From contig NZ_FXTE01000014.1 in NCBI RefSeq assembly GCF_900182615.1, forward strand, positions 1 to 64,000: a stretch of DNA of 64,000 bases, in the 5' to 3' direction. This DNA is from Ruegeria faecimaris (GTDB taxonomy: Bacteria; Pseudomonadota; Alphaproteobacteria; Rhodobacterales; Rhodobacteraceae). Both the position numbers and the translations under genes were made by a program. Under the pieces are notes generated by a model. It worked only from the letters and a program-made list of their open reading frames with translations. It did no database searches and was not told the DNA's origin. Positions 16,024-24,884 of the stretch are shown one piece after another (within the stretch, counting starts at the first letter, position 1; each line of letters starts with the position of its first letter).

Positions 16024-16793
16024 TCGGGTCTCCGTGATTTATCGTTTTTTGGGGCGGTCCAGACGGTCGCCGGACCATTCAGAAACCGCGTCAGAAGGTC
16101 CTGCGTAAAGGACCAGATTTCCTCGTCATGCACCAGGTGATGCGTCAGGATCCCAAACGGCTCGGTATTGTCCGCAGGCCCTTCGCGCCTGTCCCGCAGC
16201 AGATCTGTGGCCTGAGCGATCAGCTTGTCCCGAGGGGCCAACCCCCGTGACCCGCGCCAGTCGATCGGGTCCAGATGCGTGTTGACCTGCATAAGGCCAG
16301 GTGCCGCCATCTTTGCCTTTCGGGGGGTGGCGGTGGACAGGATGCGATATCCCAGGCCCGGCAATTCCTGAACCATCTCTGACGCGATCCGGTTCCAGGG
16401 TGGCACAAACATAGGGCACAGCTTGTCTGGGAACAGGCTCTGTAACCGGGTCAGCCCGGCCCGTGCATCGTTGCGGATGTCCTGAAAGGGGCGATGCAGT
16501 CGAAACTCTGATTTCTTCTCGTTTGTCGGAGCGTGGTTTTGATGGGCCCAGCCATGGACCACCGGTATCAATGCGGGCGAGCCTTCGACATGGGTAACCA
16601 GATCTTCATCTGCGTCACGCGGAATAATCGCCAGATGAACCGGCAGTTCCAGTGATGCGGACAGCGCCTCCAAACGTTCCAACTGTGGCGTGACACAGAC
16701 CGCGTCATCATCCCTCCACCACAGCGGCAGAGACAGCCCGTCCCGCCGCCACAGATCAAGCTCGGTCATCAGGGGGTGCCAATCACCGGTCAT
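16020..16793 (-). CDS. Polysaccharide deacetylase-like protein
   Basis: A 257-residue protein resembling the NodB/polysaccharide deacetylase barrel. Near the N-terminus is WWRDDDAV, like the catalytic Asp motif. Later come HGWAHQNH, an H-x(3)-H-type metal site, and FVPPWNR, like the family's arginine loop. No signal peptide is seen, so it should act in the cytoplasm, unlike most secreted deacetylases. The ATG at 16793 lies 11 bases inside the preceding glycosyltransferase frame. An in-frame start further upstream would add 41 residues with no obvious domain. Confidence 0.75.
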   Translation of the reverse strand: MTGDWHPLMTELDLWRRDGLSLPLWWRDDDAVCVTPQLERLEALSASLELPVHLAIIPRDADEDLVTHVEGSPALIPVVHGWAHQNHAPTNEKKSEFRLHRPFQDIRNDARAGLTRLQSLFPDKLCPMFVPPWNRIASEMVQELPGLGYRILSTATPRKAKMAAPGLMQVNTHLDPIDWRGSRGLAPRDKLIAQATDLLRDRREGPADNTEPFGILTHHLVHDEEIWSFTQDLLTRFLNGPATVWTAPKNDKSRRPE

Positions 16794-17931
16794 GGGCGTG
16801 ATCCAAAAGTGATTGTACAATCTCGACAGATTTTGCAGCCCCGTCAAAACCCTGACCGGCGATTGGCCGTGCGGGGGCCGCCAGGACGGCCTCGACAGCC
16901 TTCGCGAGGGTTTCACCGGTCAACTGGTCGCTTGGCAATACGTCTATTGCGCTCAGCTTCGACAGGCTTTGGCCGCGCAAGGTCTGCTCGACTTCGCTTC
17001 CGTCGTCGAAGGGTATGAAAACCGAGGGTACGCCAGACTGCAGGATGTCCAACGCAGTGTTGTAGCCGCACATGCTGACCGACGCGGCGGCCAAGGGCAG
17101 CATCTGTCGAAAGTCCGGACGCACCGGTTCCAGCGTGACAGGGGCGTCGCCAACACCTGCTGTCAGGCGTTCTATGCGTGCTGCGGAGTCCAGCCCGCCT
17201 ACCAACAGGCGCCAGCGCCTGTTGGGCATCTTTGGTGCGGCCTCGATGGCCGCCTGAAAGATAGGTTCGCCCACCGACCCACCGCCAGCGCTTACCAGAA
17301 TCTCACCTTTACCAATCCCTTCGGGATGCGGGGTCGGTGCCGTAGGGGCCACGAACCCGGTATAGAACAGGCGATGCGCCAGACGTTCCGAGACTGGCCA
17401 GCTTACATCCAGCGGGATCATGTTCTGGTCTGAATGGACAAGGACACCGTCAAAGAGGTCAAGAATGATTTCCACGGTGCGCTGGGCTTTGGCAGGTTTG
17501 GATGGGGGCGCCAGTATGTCCCTGACAGATCCCAAAATAACCGGGCGCGGGTGCTGTGCGTGGGCAGCATCCAACAGGGCGTCAAACTCATCCGCCAGGG
17601 ATCTGCGGCCAAAGGGGTAAAGCTCGGTTATCAATACATCCGGAGCAAAGCTCCGCAGCGCCTCTGTCAGGGCAACCTTGCGAGCGTCGAAATAGGCAGC
17701 ATCTGCGACCTCATCCGTTTGCGTCAGCAACCGCGTAAAATTGGTGCCGTCCGAGCGCAGTGGCGGCAGCCCTAGCAAGTCGATCCCGGTATGGTCCAGC
17801 TGCGGCGCGGGCATTCCACCTGAGACCAGCAATACCTTGTGACCCTCTGCGGCAAAGGCCCGGCCCAATGTAAGCGCGCGGCTCAGATGTCCGGTGCCCA
17901 GCAGATGGGTCACAACGATCATCACCCTCAT
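16783..17931 (-). CDS. MurG-like glycosyltransferase (GT28 type)
   Basis: A two-domain GT-B enzyme of 382 residues. The N-terminal loop HLLGTGHLSRALTLG corresponds to the glycine-rich acceptor loop of MurG-like enzymes. The C-terminal donor domain has SAGGGSVGEP and CGYNTALDILQSGVPSVFIP. It begins at ATG 17931, overlapping the phosphatase gene's stop. It is distantly like the first gene of the operon (20829-22043), which shares the GHLRRSRAL and MGGYNTFCEVL motifs. Donor and acceptor cannot be read from sequence. Confidence 0.8.
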   Translation of the reverse strand: MRVMIVVTHLLGTGHLSRALTLGRAFAAEGHKVLLVSGGMPAPQLDHTGIDLLGLPPLRSDGTNFTRLLTQTDEVADAAYFDARKVALTEALRSFAPDVLITELYPFGRRSLADEFDALLDAAHAQHPRPVILGSVRDILAPPSKPAKAQRTVEIILDLFDGVLVHSDQNMIPLDVSWPVSERLAHRLFYTGFVAPTAPTPHPEGIGKGEILVSAGGGSVGEPIFQAAIEAAPKMPNRRWRLLVGGLDSAARIERLTAGVGDAPVTLEPVRPDFRQMLPLAAASVSMCGYNTALDILQSGVPSVFIPFDDGSEVEQTLRGQSLSKLSAIDVLPSDQLTGETLAKAVEAVLAAPARPIAGQGFDGAAKSVEIVQSLLDHAHDR

Positions 17932-18512
17932 ATGCGGGTCTCCTGCCGGATCAAACGGATAGGGTCAGTTTCGGGGCGCATGGACTCCATGTCCACGATA
18001 TAGAGGCGGTTGCGCTTGATCTTAAAGGGGGCGGGGCCGTCAAAATCCCATCCCCAGGCGCGGGCCAGAATGACCCGCATGATACCGATATGGCAAACGG
18101 CTACGGTATTTTCACCAAGACTGGCAAGCCAAGGTTCCAGCCGCTGCCAGATTTCGGCGGGGCTTTCACCTCCGGGGGGTAGGAAATCCCAACCCCAATC
18201 CTCGATATGGCGATAACCGCTTGCGGGATCGGCAATGAGATCGGTGCCGTGCTGCCCCTCCCAAGCGCCCCAGTTCATTTCCATGAGGGCCTCGGACTTC
18301 AACGGTTCGCGCCCTGAAACCAGTTGTGCCGTCTGGGCCGCACGCGCCAAGGGACTGGACCAGACCATAGCCTGATCCCAAGGGGAGGGCAGGGAATAGC
18401 ATGCCAGTTCTGTCAGTGCCTGTTCATCTAATGGAATATCGCTGCGCCCCTGAATGCGCCCGGCGCGGTTCCACGCCGTATGCCCGTGGCGCAATAGGGC
18501 GAGCTTGCTCAT
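17928..18512 (-). CDS. Histidine phosphatase family protein
   Basis: A 194-residue member of the phosphoglycerate-mutase-like branch of the histidine phosphatases. The catalytic motif LLRHGHTAW is at residues 6-14, and GRIQGRSDIPL follows. The second catalytic His sits in VAVCHIGIMRVI. It starts with ATGA overlap at 18512. Within a glycosyltransferase operon it may dephosphorylate a sugar phosphate or nucleotide-sugar precursor; that is inference. The family is promiscuous, so no specific substrate is claimed. Confidence 0.87.
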   Translation of the reverse strand: MSKLALLRHGHTAWNRAGRIQGRSDIPLDEQALTELACYSLPSPWDQAMVWSSPLARAAQTAQLVSGREPLKSEALMEMNWGAWEGQHGTDLIADPASGYRHIEDWGWDFLPPGGESPAEIWQRLEPWLASLGENTVAVCHIGIMRVILARAWGWDFDGPAPFKIKRNRLYIVDMESMRPETDPIRLIRQETRI

Positions 18513-19585
18513 GTGGATGCCTCCAGCAAAGGATCAACAGCCGTCCAGAACCGATCAGTTGCATCGGGCATCAGGTGGCGCGCGGCTATATATGCGGCCG
18601 ATTGGCTGCCTTGAGAAGACCGCAGTGCCGGATTGTCCAGAAGAGTGCGCAGCCTTGCGGCCAGCCCCTTGGCCCCTTCAGCAACCGAAGGATAGTCGGA
18701 CGGCATAAGCACATCCCGGACGCCCGGCCTGTCTTGCGCGACCACGGGGATACCATGTGCCTGAGCCTCTAGATAGATCATGCCATAGGCCTCATTCACT
18801 CCGGGCCAGACCATCAGGGATGCGGTAGCATAAGCCTTGCGCAGCGCGTCGCGATCAAGCTGCCCCAGAAACCGGACTTTCGTGCCAAACTTGGCCATCA
18901 GCGCTTCGATTTCGGCGCGGGCGGGACCATCGCCCGCAATAGACAGGGACCAATCGCCCTGCAGGTGGCGCAGTGCCTGTTCAAGCACCCGGTAAGAGGC
19001 CAGCTTGTCGCCGTGTCGCATCATGCCCACGGCCAGCATCGGGCCATCGCAGCTAGAGGCCTGCGGCAGTGAGGAGGCGGGAAGAAACGGCGGAAGCTCG
19101 ACAAGCGCCTGATTTCCAAACTGCTCGCGTTCCAGCGTGATGAGGTCATTGGCGGTGTGATAAAAGATCACCCGGGCCGCGTCGCAGGCCTGATGGGCCG
19201 CTTGGGCAAACCCTAACCATGGCCCCTGAAGGCGGCTGTAGGCACGGGTGCTTTCAAGCTGAACATAGGGTATGTTTCGCGCCGTACTTACACGGGGCCC
19301 AATCAGATCAGGGGCCTTGTAATAATTGTGATAGGTCACCCATAGTGCAGTGTCAGCAGGCAGGTCGCAGGTCAGGCGCAGCACCTCGGCATCAGCCTCA
19401 TGGCGCAGCTTGGCCTGGACCTCTTTGTCGCCGTGCTTGTCGAATACGCGCAGGTCCGAGGCCAGATCCACCGCATCCCCTCGGGCTTGGATTGCAAGAA
19501 GAAGATTTCGTGCCATTTCCCGGTCCCCCGACGGCACCGGGCTGTTGGGGGATTTCATCGGGGCATAGAAGGCGATGCGCGGCAT
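18509..19585 (-). CDS. Glycosyltransferase family 4 (first GT4)
   Basis: A retaining GT-B glycosyltransferase of 358 residues. The C-terminal nucleotide-sugar domain is clear: LSIAGDGPARAEIEALM, VRFLGQLDRDALRKAY, then PGVNEAYGMIYLEAQAHGIPVVA with the E-x(7)-E motif. The N-terminal acceptor domain begins PRIAFYAPMKSPNSPVPSGDREMAR. There is no signal peptide or membrane anchor. It shares one base with the upstream GT4 stop and overlaps the phosphatase start by four, so expression is tightly coupled. Confidence 0.87.
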   Translation of the reverse strand: MPRIAFYAPMKSPNSPVPSGDREMARNLLLAIQARGDAVDLASDLRVFDKHGDKEVQAKLRHEADAEVLRLTCDLPADTALWVTYHNYYKAPDLIGPRVSTARNIPYVQLESTRAYSRLQGPWLGFAQAAHQACDAARVIFYHTANDLITLEREQFGNQALVELPPFLPASSLPQASSCDGPMLAVGMMRHGDKLASYRVLEQALRHLQGDWSLSIAGDGPARAEIEALMAKFGTKVRFLGQLDRDALRKAYATASLMVWPGVNEAYGMIYLEAQAHGIPVVAQDRPGVRDVLMPSDYPSVAEGAKGLAARLRTLLDNPALRSSQGSQSAAYIAARHLMPDATDRFWTAVDPLLEAST

Positions 19586-20832
19586 CAGCTCTTATGCGCG
19601 CCCAGCGCGCTTAACCTGGCAGACAAAAGCGCTATGCCCGGGTCCATGCGGAAGTCGGCGATCAGGCGATCATAGGCAGCGCCCGCCATACCAGCAGCCT
19701 GCGCGGGGTTGGCCGCCAGCTGTGCAATCGCATTTGCCAGCGCGACCGGATCGTCATCCGTCAGGACGCCATGCGTGCCTGTCTCGATAAACTCAGGAAT
19801 CGCAGAAACGGGGGTCGACAGGATCGGCAGATATTGCGAGGCGGCTTCCATCAACACATTGGGCAAGCCATCCCGGTCCCCATCTGTGGCAATCCGGCTG
19901 GGCAGAACAAACAGGTCTGCTGTGCGCATCGCGGCGATGACCTCAGGTTGGTCACAGGCCCCTTTCCAGGTGATGCGCCCGGACAACCCGGCCGATGCGG
20001 CCCGGTTCTGCAAAGTATCACTCAGGCTTCCTCCGCCGATATGCGTCCAGTGCCAGTCAAGATCGTCCGGCAGCATGGCGAGTGCATCAATCAGGCGATC
20101 GAAGCCTTTCTTTTCGACCAACCTCCCAACGGACAGCATATGAAAAGGGCTGTCAGCGGGGCGTAAGCCGCGTTCCGGCGGGGCTGGAAAGCGGCCCAGG
20201 TCCAGCCCGTGATAGATCAGTTCAACCCGTGCCGGATCGTCGGCGAGGCTGCGCAGATGCTGGGCGCCGATCGCGGTGCAGGTTGCACCAAAAGCTGCTC
20301 CGTAAGTGTCGGAGTGCAACTTTTCCGATTTTTCCCAGTCCGGTGACGTCCAGATATCTTTTGCATGGGCTGAAAAGCTCCACGGAAGGCCGCGCATGAT
20401 CGCGGCATAGCGCGCGACCGACGAGGGCGTATGCATGAAATGCGCATAGAGAACCTGTGTGCTGGCGGGCAATTCCGCAGCCAGAACGCAGGCCTGACCG
20501 AACCGACGGATGCGGTTGTGCGTGGGATCGCGGCGCAAATCAGCGCGCCAGACCTTATAGGCCGCGCCGTATCCCGGCAGACGCTGCGCTTGTTCGCTGG
20601 CAGCCCATATGCGCTGAGGTTCTTGATACAGATATTCCGGCAAGTACCGAACCTGGCCACGAAACCTGTCGTGCAGCGGATGCCGTTTCATATCGGTTGG
20701 ATGACGCAGGGACCAGATGTCGAACTGATGGCCGGCCTCTTGCAGAGCAACAAGTTCCTGCGCGATGAACGTTTCGGACAGGCGCGGCCACCCTTTGACC
20801 AACACCGCCAGATTGGGCGCGCCTGCGGTCAT
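19585..20832 (-). CDS. Glycosyltransferase family 4 (WcaL-like)
   Basis: A 415-residue GT4 enzyme resembling those of colanic-acid-type exopolysaccharide clusters. It opens with VLVKGWPRLSETFIAQEL, which is characteristic of that group. The donor domain holds SVGRLVEKKGFDRLIDAL, DLFVLPSRIATDGDRDGLPNVLMEA and an E-x(7)-E region. The mid-protein ARYAAIMRGLPWSFSAHAKDIW fits the acceptor domain. It is second in the operon, with ATGA overlap to the first gene. Confidence 0.87.
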   Translation of the reverse strand: MTAGAPNLAVLVKGWPRLSETFIAQELVALQEAGHQFDIWSLRHPTDMKRHPLHDRFRGQVRYLPEYLYQEPQRIWAASEQAQRLPGYGAAYKVWRADLRRDPTHNRIRRFGQACVLAAELPASTQVLYAHFMHTPSSVARYAAIMRGLPWSFSAHAKDIWTSPDWEKSEKLHSDTYGAAFGATCTAIGAQHLRSLADDPARVELIYHGLDLGRFPAPPERGLRPADSPFHMLSVGRLVEKKGFDRLIDALAMLPDDLDWHWTHIGGGSLSDTLQNRAASAGLSGRITWKGACDQPEVIAAMRTADLFVLPSRIATDGDRDGLPNVLMEAASQYLPILSTPVSAIPEFIETGTHGVLTDDDPVALANAIAQLAANPAQAAGMAGAAYDRLIADFRMDPGIALLSARLSALGAHKS

Positions 20833-22043
20833 CCGGTTGCCCGTTCCTGTTCCTGATTCAGCAATACCTCAATGCGCCCGGTGACATAGTCCAACCCGTC
20901 CAGCAGGCCCTGTTCAATGGCCTGAGACGGCAATGGCTGATGTGGTAGATCGCGAATGGCACGGACCATGGAATCGGTTGTTAGCCCGTCACGGAACTCG
21001 TCCAACATCCGGATCAGTCCTAGATCCTCGGCGCGTGAGGCACGGATCCACTGTTCCATACGCGGACTGGTCCGTGGAACAATGACGGCGCGTTTGTCAA
21101 AGGACAGGACCTCGCAGAACGTATTATACCCACCCATACAGACGACGCCAGCCGCGCCGTGGAACAGCGTTTCGATCTGGGATTCAAAGCCGACGGCGGT
21201 CACACGCCCGTTCAAGGCGGCCACACGTGTTTCGAATTCGTCCCGCAGATCACCAGACAGGAACGGGCCATAGACCAATACCGCGCGTGGTGACAGGTCG
21301 GGGTCCTTTTCGTAAGCCGAAAGAACCAGGTTCACCATCGCCTTGCCGTCCCCACCACCACCTGGGGTAATCAAGATATAGGGCTGTTCCGGTGGGGTAC
21401 CGATTGGCCCCAGATCACGACGCAAGTAGCCAGTCCAGTGAATGCGCGACTGGGCCGCGTGATTCAGAGGCAGCCCCTTGGTCGGATCATAGATCGAACG
21501 CAGCCCGTAAACCCAGATTTCATGATAGAATCTTTCGGTCGCTGCAGTTGCCTCTTTCCGTTCCCACTCTGCGGCCAGAACTTCGGGTTCATCCAGAACA
21601 TCACGCAAACCCAGCACCAGTTTGGTGCGCTGCGAGAGCAACAGGTTTTCGAGTGTTGGCAATAGCTCGCCGCGGAACCCGGTGGGTTCTTTGTCTACGA
21701 TCAGAATGTCCGGGTCAAACTGCTGAACGGCGGTCTGAATCAACCCCGATCGCAACTCGGTCACCTCGTCGATCCCCATCCCGATTGTCTGAGACGCGTA
21801 TGACCCGTCCGCCCGTTTGGTCACGCCAGGCAGACGCACGTGGTCGACCCTGCGCGGAAATGTGAACCGGCCAGCGACGGGCGATCCGGTCAGGATCAGG
21901 GATGATGCCGTTGGATCCGCCTGCGTAATTGCGGCGGCCAGTGCACGAGACCTGCGCAGATGCCCCAGCCCGAACGTGTCATGGCTGTAGAACAGGATCC
22001 GTGGCGCGCGGCCAGTAGTATCGTTTTGTCTTCCTAGGCTCAT
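20829..22043 (-). CDS. Glycosyltransferase, MurG/COG4671-like
   Basis: First gene of the seven-gene operon. A 404-residue GT-B enzyme with N-terminal ILFYSHDTFGLGHLRRSRALA and C-terminal ITPGGGGDG and CMGGYNTFCEVLSFDKRAVIVPR motifs, matching the predicted glycosyltransferases of COG4671. The ATG at 22043 is placed just before the domain and follows an AGGCGAAGG stretch. The frame continues 27 codons to a TTG at 22124 with a poor ribosome site. Its promoter should lie in the long gap up to 22412. Confidence 0.8.
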   Translation of the reverse strand: MSLGRQNDTTGRAPRILFYSHDTFGLGHLRRSRALAAAITQADPTASSLILTGSPVAGRFTFPRRVDHVRLPGVTKRADGSYASQTIGMGIDEVTELRSGLIQTAVQQFDPDILIVDKEPTGFRGELLPTLENLLLSQRTKLVLGLRDVLDEPEVLAAEWERKEATAATERFYHEIWVYGLRSIYDPTKGLPLNHAAQSRIHWTGYLRRDLGPIGTPPEQPYILITPGGGGDGKAMVNLVLSAYEKDPDLSPRAVLVYGPFLSGDLRDEFETRVAALNGRVTAVGFESQIETLFHGAAGVVCMGGYNTFCEVLSFDKRAVIVPRTSPRMEQWIRASRAEDLGLIRMLDEFRDGLTTDSMVRAIRDLPHQPLPSQAIEQGLLDGLDYVTGRIEVLLNQEQERATG

Positions 22044-22411
22044 GCCTTCGCCTGTCTTAAGTGTCTTGGTGTCGGTCCGCGCATCGGCACCTGTTAGCTT
22101 ATCGTCTTTCACCCGTCTTGCCAAAGGGCCTTGTGACCCGCCGACTGGAAGGGACTGCGTAAAACGTCAGCCATTCCCCTGGTAAGCCGCAAGGTGCCTT
22201 TTCGTTTTTGCGCAAAGACCTTAGCTGCTTGCCCGAAAGTGTATGCCCAGCCCGTCATATTCAGTTTTGAAGCGGATGAAAACATCCGATTCCAACTCAT
22301 TGCACCCGGAACACGCCTGTGCACTTTATCGGGACCGCAGCGGCGCACAAATTGAAGTGTTCGGAAAGCTTCTGTAACCTGCGACAACATGCGACCCGGA
22401 AGCGAGAATTC
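22044..22411. other. Divergent intergenic region
   Basis: About 370 bases between the start of the glycosyltransferase operon and the mscS-type gene, presumably with both promoters. The only structure I see is a small perfect hairpin (22273-22288, 6-bp stem, AAAA loop) without T run. No RNA gene or conserved ORF is recognisable. Confidence 0.5.
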
Positions 22412-24787
22412 ATGAGATTTAACCTATTGGCTGCAATGGCCCTGTTCGTCTGGGTGGCTATGCTATCTCTGGGGTCGGAAGCGACGGCGCAGACTTCGCT
22501 TATACCCGGGTATGGTTCGGGGTCTGGCACGACATCCGAAGCAGACAAGGAAAGCGATCTGGCTGACGCGATCCGATCAGCCACCGAAGCGGGTGCAAGC
22601 GTCATCGTCATCGACAGCGCCGGTCAGCTTGTCTCATCTGGTGGCAATACCGCCTCGACGCACGACGATATCGCCCATGACCCGATGTCCGAAGGGTCAC
22701 AGTTGATGAAGGCGCAAGAGCGGTTCTCGAAGTTCCGCGAGTCGATGGAGTCGCGCCTGCAGGCTTTGCCGTATTCGATCTTCGAAGTGCAATATGTTTT
22801 GCGAGAGACCAGCCCGGACGGCCGAATACAGACCTATGTCGAAGTGTTGGGCTGGAATATACTCTTCCTTCTTCTGGGGCGCTGGCTGTCGATAGAAATC
22901 TACGGCAAGCGTCTTGCAAAAAGGCTGGTGGTGGCGCGGTCAAAAGAAGATCCGCAGGGCTATCGCGAAAAAATGCCCTTTCTGGTCTTTCGCTTTTTCA
23001 TGGGTGTTGGGGCCACGATCTTCGCGATGCTGATGGCCCTGATCGTGGGCTATCTGATCTTTGGCGAGGCTGAAGATCTTTCGATTCAGTTCACGACCAC
23101 CGCCATATTTACGGCATTCTTTCTTGCACGCACAGTTTCCGATCTTTGGCGTATGGTGTTGTCTCCTTACCTCAGTCAGTACCGGCTGCCGCCCTTTTCC
23201 GACCGGGAGGCAAAACGCCTTTACGTCTGGGCCTCGGCAATCGCGACATATGATATCTCGGTGGTATTGTTTTCTACCTGGGTTGCGGATTTTGGTCTGA
23301 ACTACAATGTCTATGCGATGGTCTATGGCGGCCTGACCATGTTTGGCGCCTTGGGCAATGTTCTGATGATTCTGTTCAACGCGCGCGCCATCTCGAACGC
23401 GATCCGAGGCGGGCGGTCAAAGGAACAGGTATCCTGGATTTTGCGCCTGATATCGATTGCCTGGGCTCCGGTCTTGGCAGTTTATATCGTGTTCAGCTGG
23501 TTCAAACTGGCTGTTGATCTGGTGCTTGAGAACGAGAATTCCATTCCGATTGTTGCCAGCAGCTATGCCATCTTCATGTCTGTGGTAATTGCCTATGGCG
23601 CGATGAACTATCTGCTTGAACGCTACTTCGTCCGCAATCGCCAGATTGAAGAGCTGAACGCAGAGACTGGTGCCGGTGTTGAAGAGGATGAGGTTCCTCA
23701 AACCCCACAAGCGGAAAAGAGAAAGCACTCGATCGTCACCTATGAGGATCTGGCGCGACGTGTGGCCGGTATCCTGGCATTTGTCGTCGGGTTATATGCT
23801 CTGGTCGTAATCTGGAATCCGGACGCAAGCTGGAGCGAAGACCTGCCTATTGAACGGGCTCTGGACGTGATGGTTATCCTGTTCATGGGCTACATCTTGT
23901 TCCATTTCTTCCGTGTCTGGATTGATACCAAGATTGCTGAGGAAGAAGACGTAGCCGGTGGAGAGGTTGAACTGGGCGACGAGGGCGGGGAAGGCGGGCA
24001 AAGCCGTCTTGCGACACTGCTTCCATTGTTCCGTGGCGCAATTCTGGCGGTTGTTGTTGTGACCATCGTTCTGATTGTCCTGATGGAATTGGGTATCAAT
24101 GTCAGCCCGCTGTTCGCCGGTGCCGGTGTCGTGGGTCTGGCCGTTGGGTTCGGGTCGCAAACGCTTGTCCGGGATATCTTCTCGGGCGCGTTCTTCCTGA
24201 TGGATGATGCCTTCCGCAAAGGCGAATATATCGACATTGGCGATGTGAAGGGGACGGTCGAGAAAATCTCGGTCCGGTCGTTCCAGTTGCGGCACCATCT
24301 GGGCGCACTGAATACGATCCCCTTTGGCGAGATCAAGGTTCTTACCAACTATTCGCGTGATTGGGTGATCATGAAGCTGCCCCTGCGGGTGACCTATGAC
24401 ACCGATGTCGAAAAAGTACGGAAACTCATCAAGAATTTGGGCCAAGAGCTTTTGAGCGATCCGGTGATTGGGGATAACTTTATCCAGCCGTTGAAATCGC
24501 AGGGCGTGATCGAAATGCAGGATTCGGCGATGATTATTCGGGTCAAGTTCATGACCAAGCCGGGCGATCAGTGGCTGGTGCGTAAGAAGGTCTATCAGGA
24601 TATCCGCGAATTGTTTGCCCGCGAAGGGATCAAGTTTGCGCATCGTGAGGTGACCGTCAGGCTTGCTGACGGAAAAGAGGCCGAAAACCTGACACCGCAG
24701 GAACGCGAAGCGGTGACCGGTGCAGTGCATGCGGCCATCGACGAGGATTATCTGGACGATATCGGTCCTGGAGGCGACGACCGCTAG
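22412..24787 (+). CDS. Large MscS-family mechanosensitive channel
   Basis: A 791-residue inner-membrane protein. It has a signal peptide (residues 1-25, ending SEATAQ), a periplasmic stretch of about 110 residues and a series of transmembrane helices. The MscS core comes next. The pore helix GAGVVGLAVGFGSQTLVRDIFSG is near residue 570. The beta domain with FRKGEYIDIGDVKGTVEKIS and the NTIPFGEIKVLTN segment follow, then a cytosolic vestibule region. The architecture is like the long MscK/YnaI-type paralogues that open during osmotic downshock. The ATG at 22412 was chosen because it starts the signal peptide. Confidence 0.9.
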   Translation: MRFNLLAAMALFVWVAMLSLGSEATAQTSLIPGYGSGSGTTSEADKESDLADAIRSATEAGASVIVIDSAGQLVSSGGNTASTHDDIAHDPMSEGSQLMKAQERFSKFRESMESRLQALPYSIFEVQYVLRETSPDGRIQTYVEVLGWNILFLLLGRWLSIEIYGKRLAKRLVVARSKEDPQGYREKMPFLVFRFFMGVGATIFAMLMALIVGYLIFGEAEDLSIQFTTTAIFTAFFLARTVSDLWRMVLSPYLSQYRLPPFSDREAKRLYVWASAIATYDISVVLFSTWVADFGLNYNVYAMVYGGLTMFGALGNVLMILFNARAISNAIRGGRSKEQVSWILRLISIAWAPVLAVYIVFSWFKLAVDLVLENENSIPIVASSYAIFMSVVIAYGAMNYLLERYFVRNRQIEELNAETGAGVEEDEVPQTPQAEKRKHSIVTYEDLARRVAGILAFVVGLYALVVIWNPDASWSEDLPIERALDVMVILFMGYILFHFFRVWIDTKIAEEEDVAGGEVELGDEGGEGGQSRLATLLPLFRGAILAVVVVTIVLIVLMELGINVSPLFAGAGVVGLAVGFGSQTLVRDIFSGAFFLMDDAFRKGEYIDIGDVKGTVEKISVRSFQLRHHLGALNTIPFGEIKVLTNYSRDWVIMKLPLRVTYDTDVEKVRKLIKNLGQELLSDPVIGDNFIQPLKSQGVIEMQDSAMIIRVKFMTKPGDQWLVRKKVYQDIRELFAREGIKFAHREVTVRLADGKEAENLTPQEREAVTGAVHAAIDEDYLDDIGPGGDDR

Positions 24788-24884
24788 GGACCGCTCCCGC
24801 CTCTTTGGGCTGCGTCTCTGACGAGACCCCTTCCAAAGCGTTGGGCCGGACCGCGCGGCTGCCGGCGAGGGTGTAGGCGTAGGG

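Noticed and set aside
22273..22288. Hairpin CGGATG-AAAA-CATCCG in the divergent intergenic region
   Set aside because: A 6-bp stem without a T run is common by chance; no clear role.
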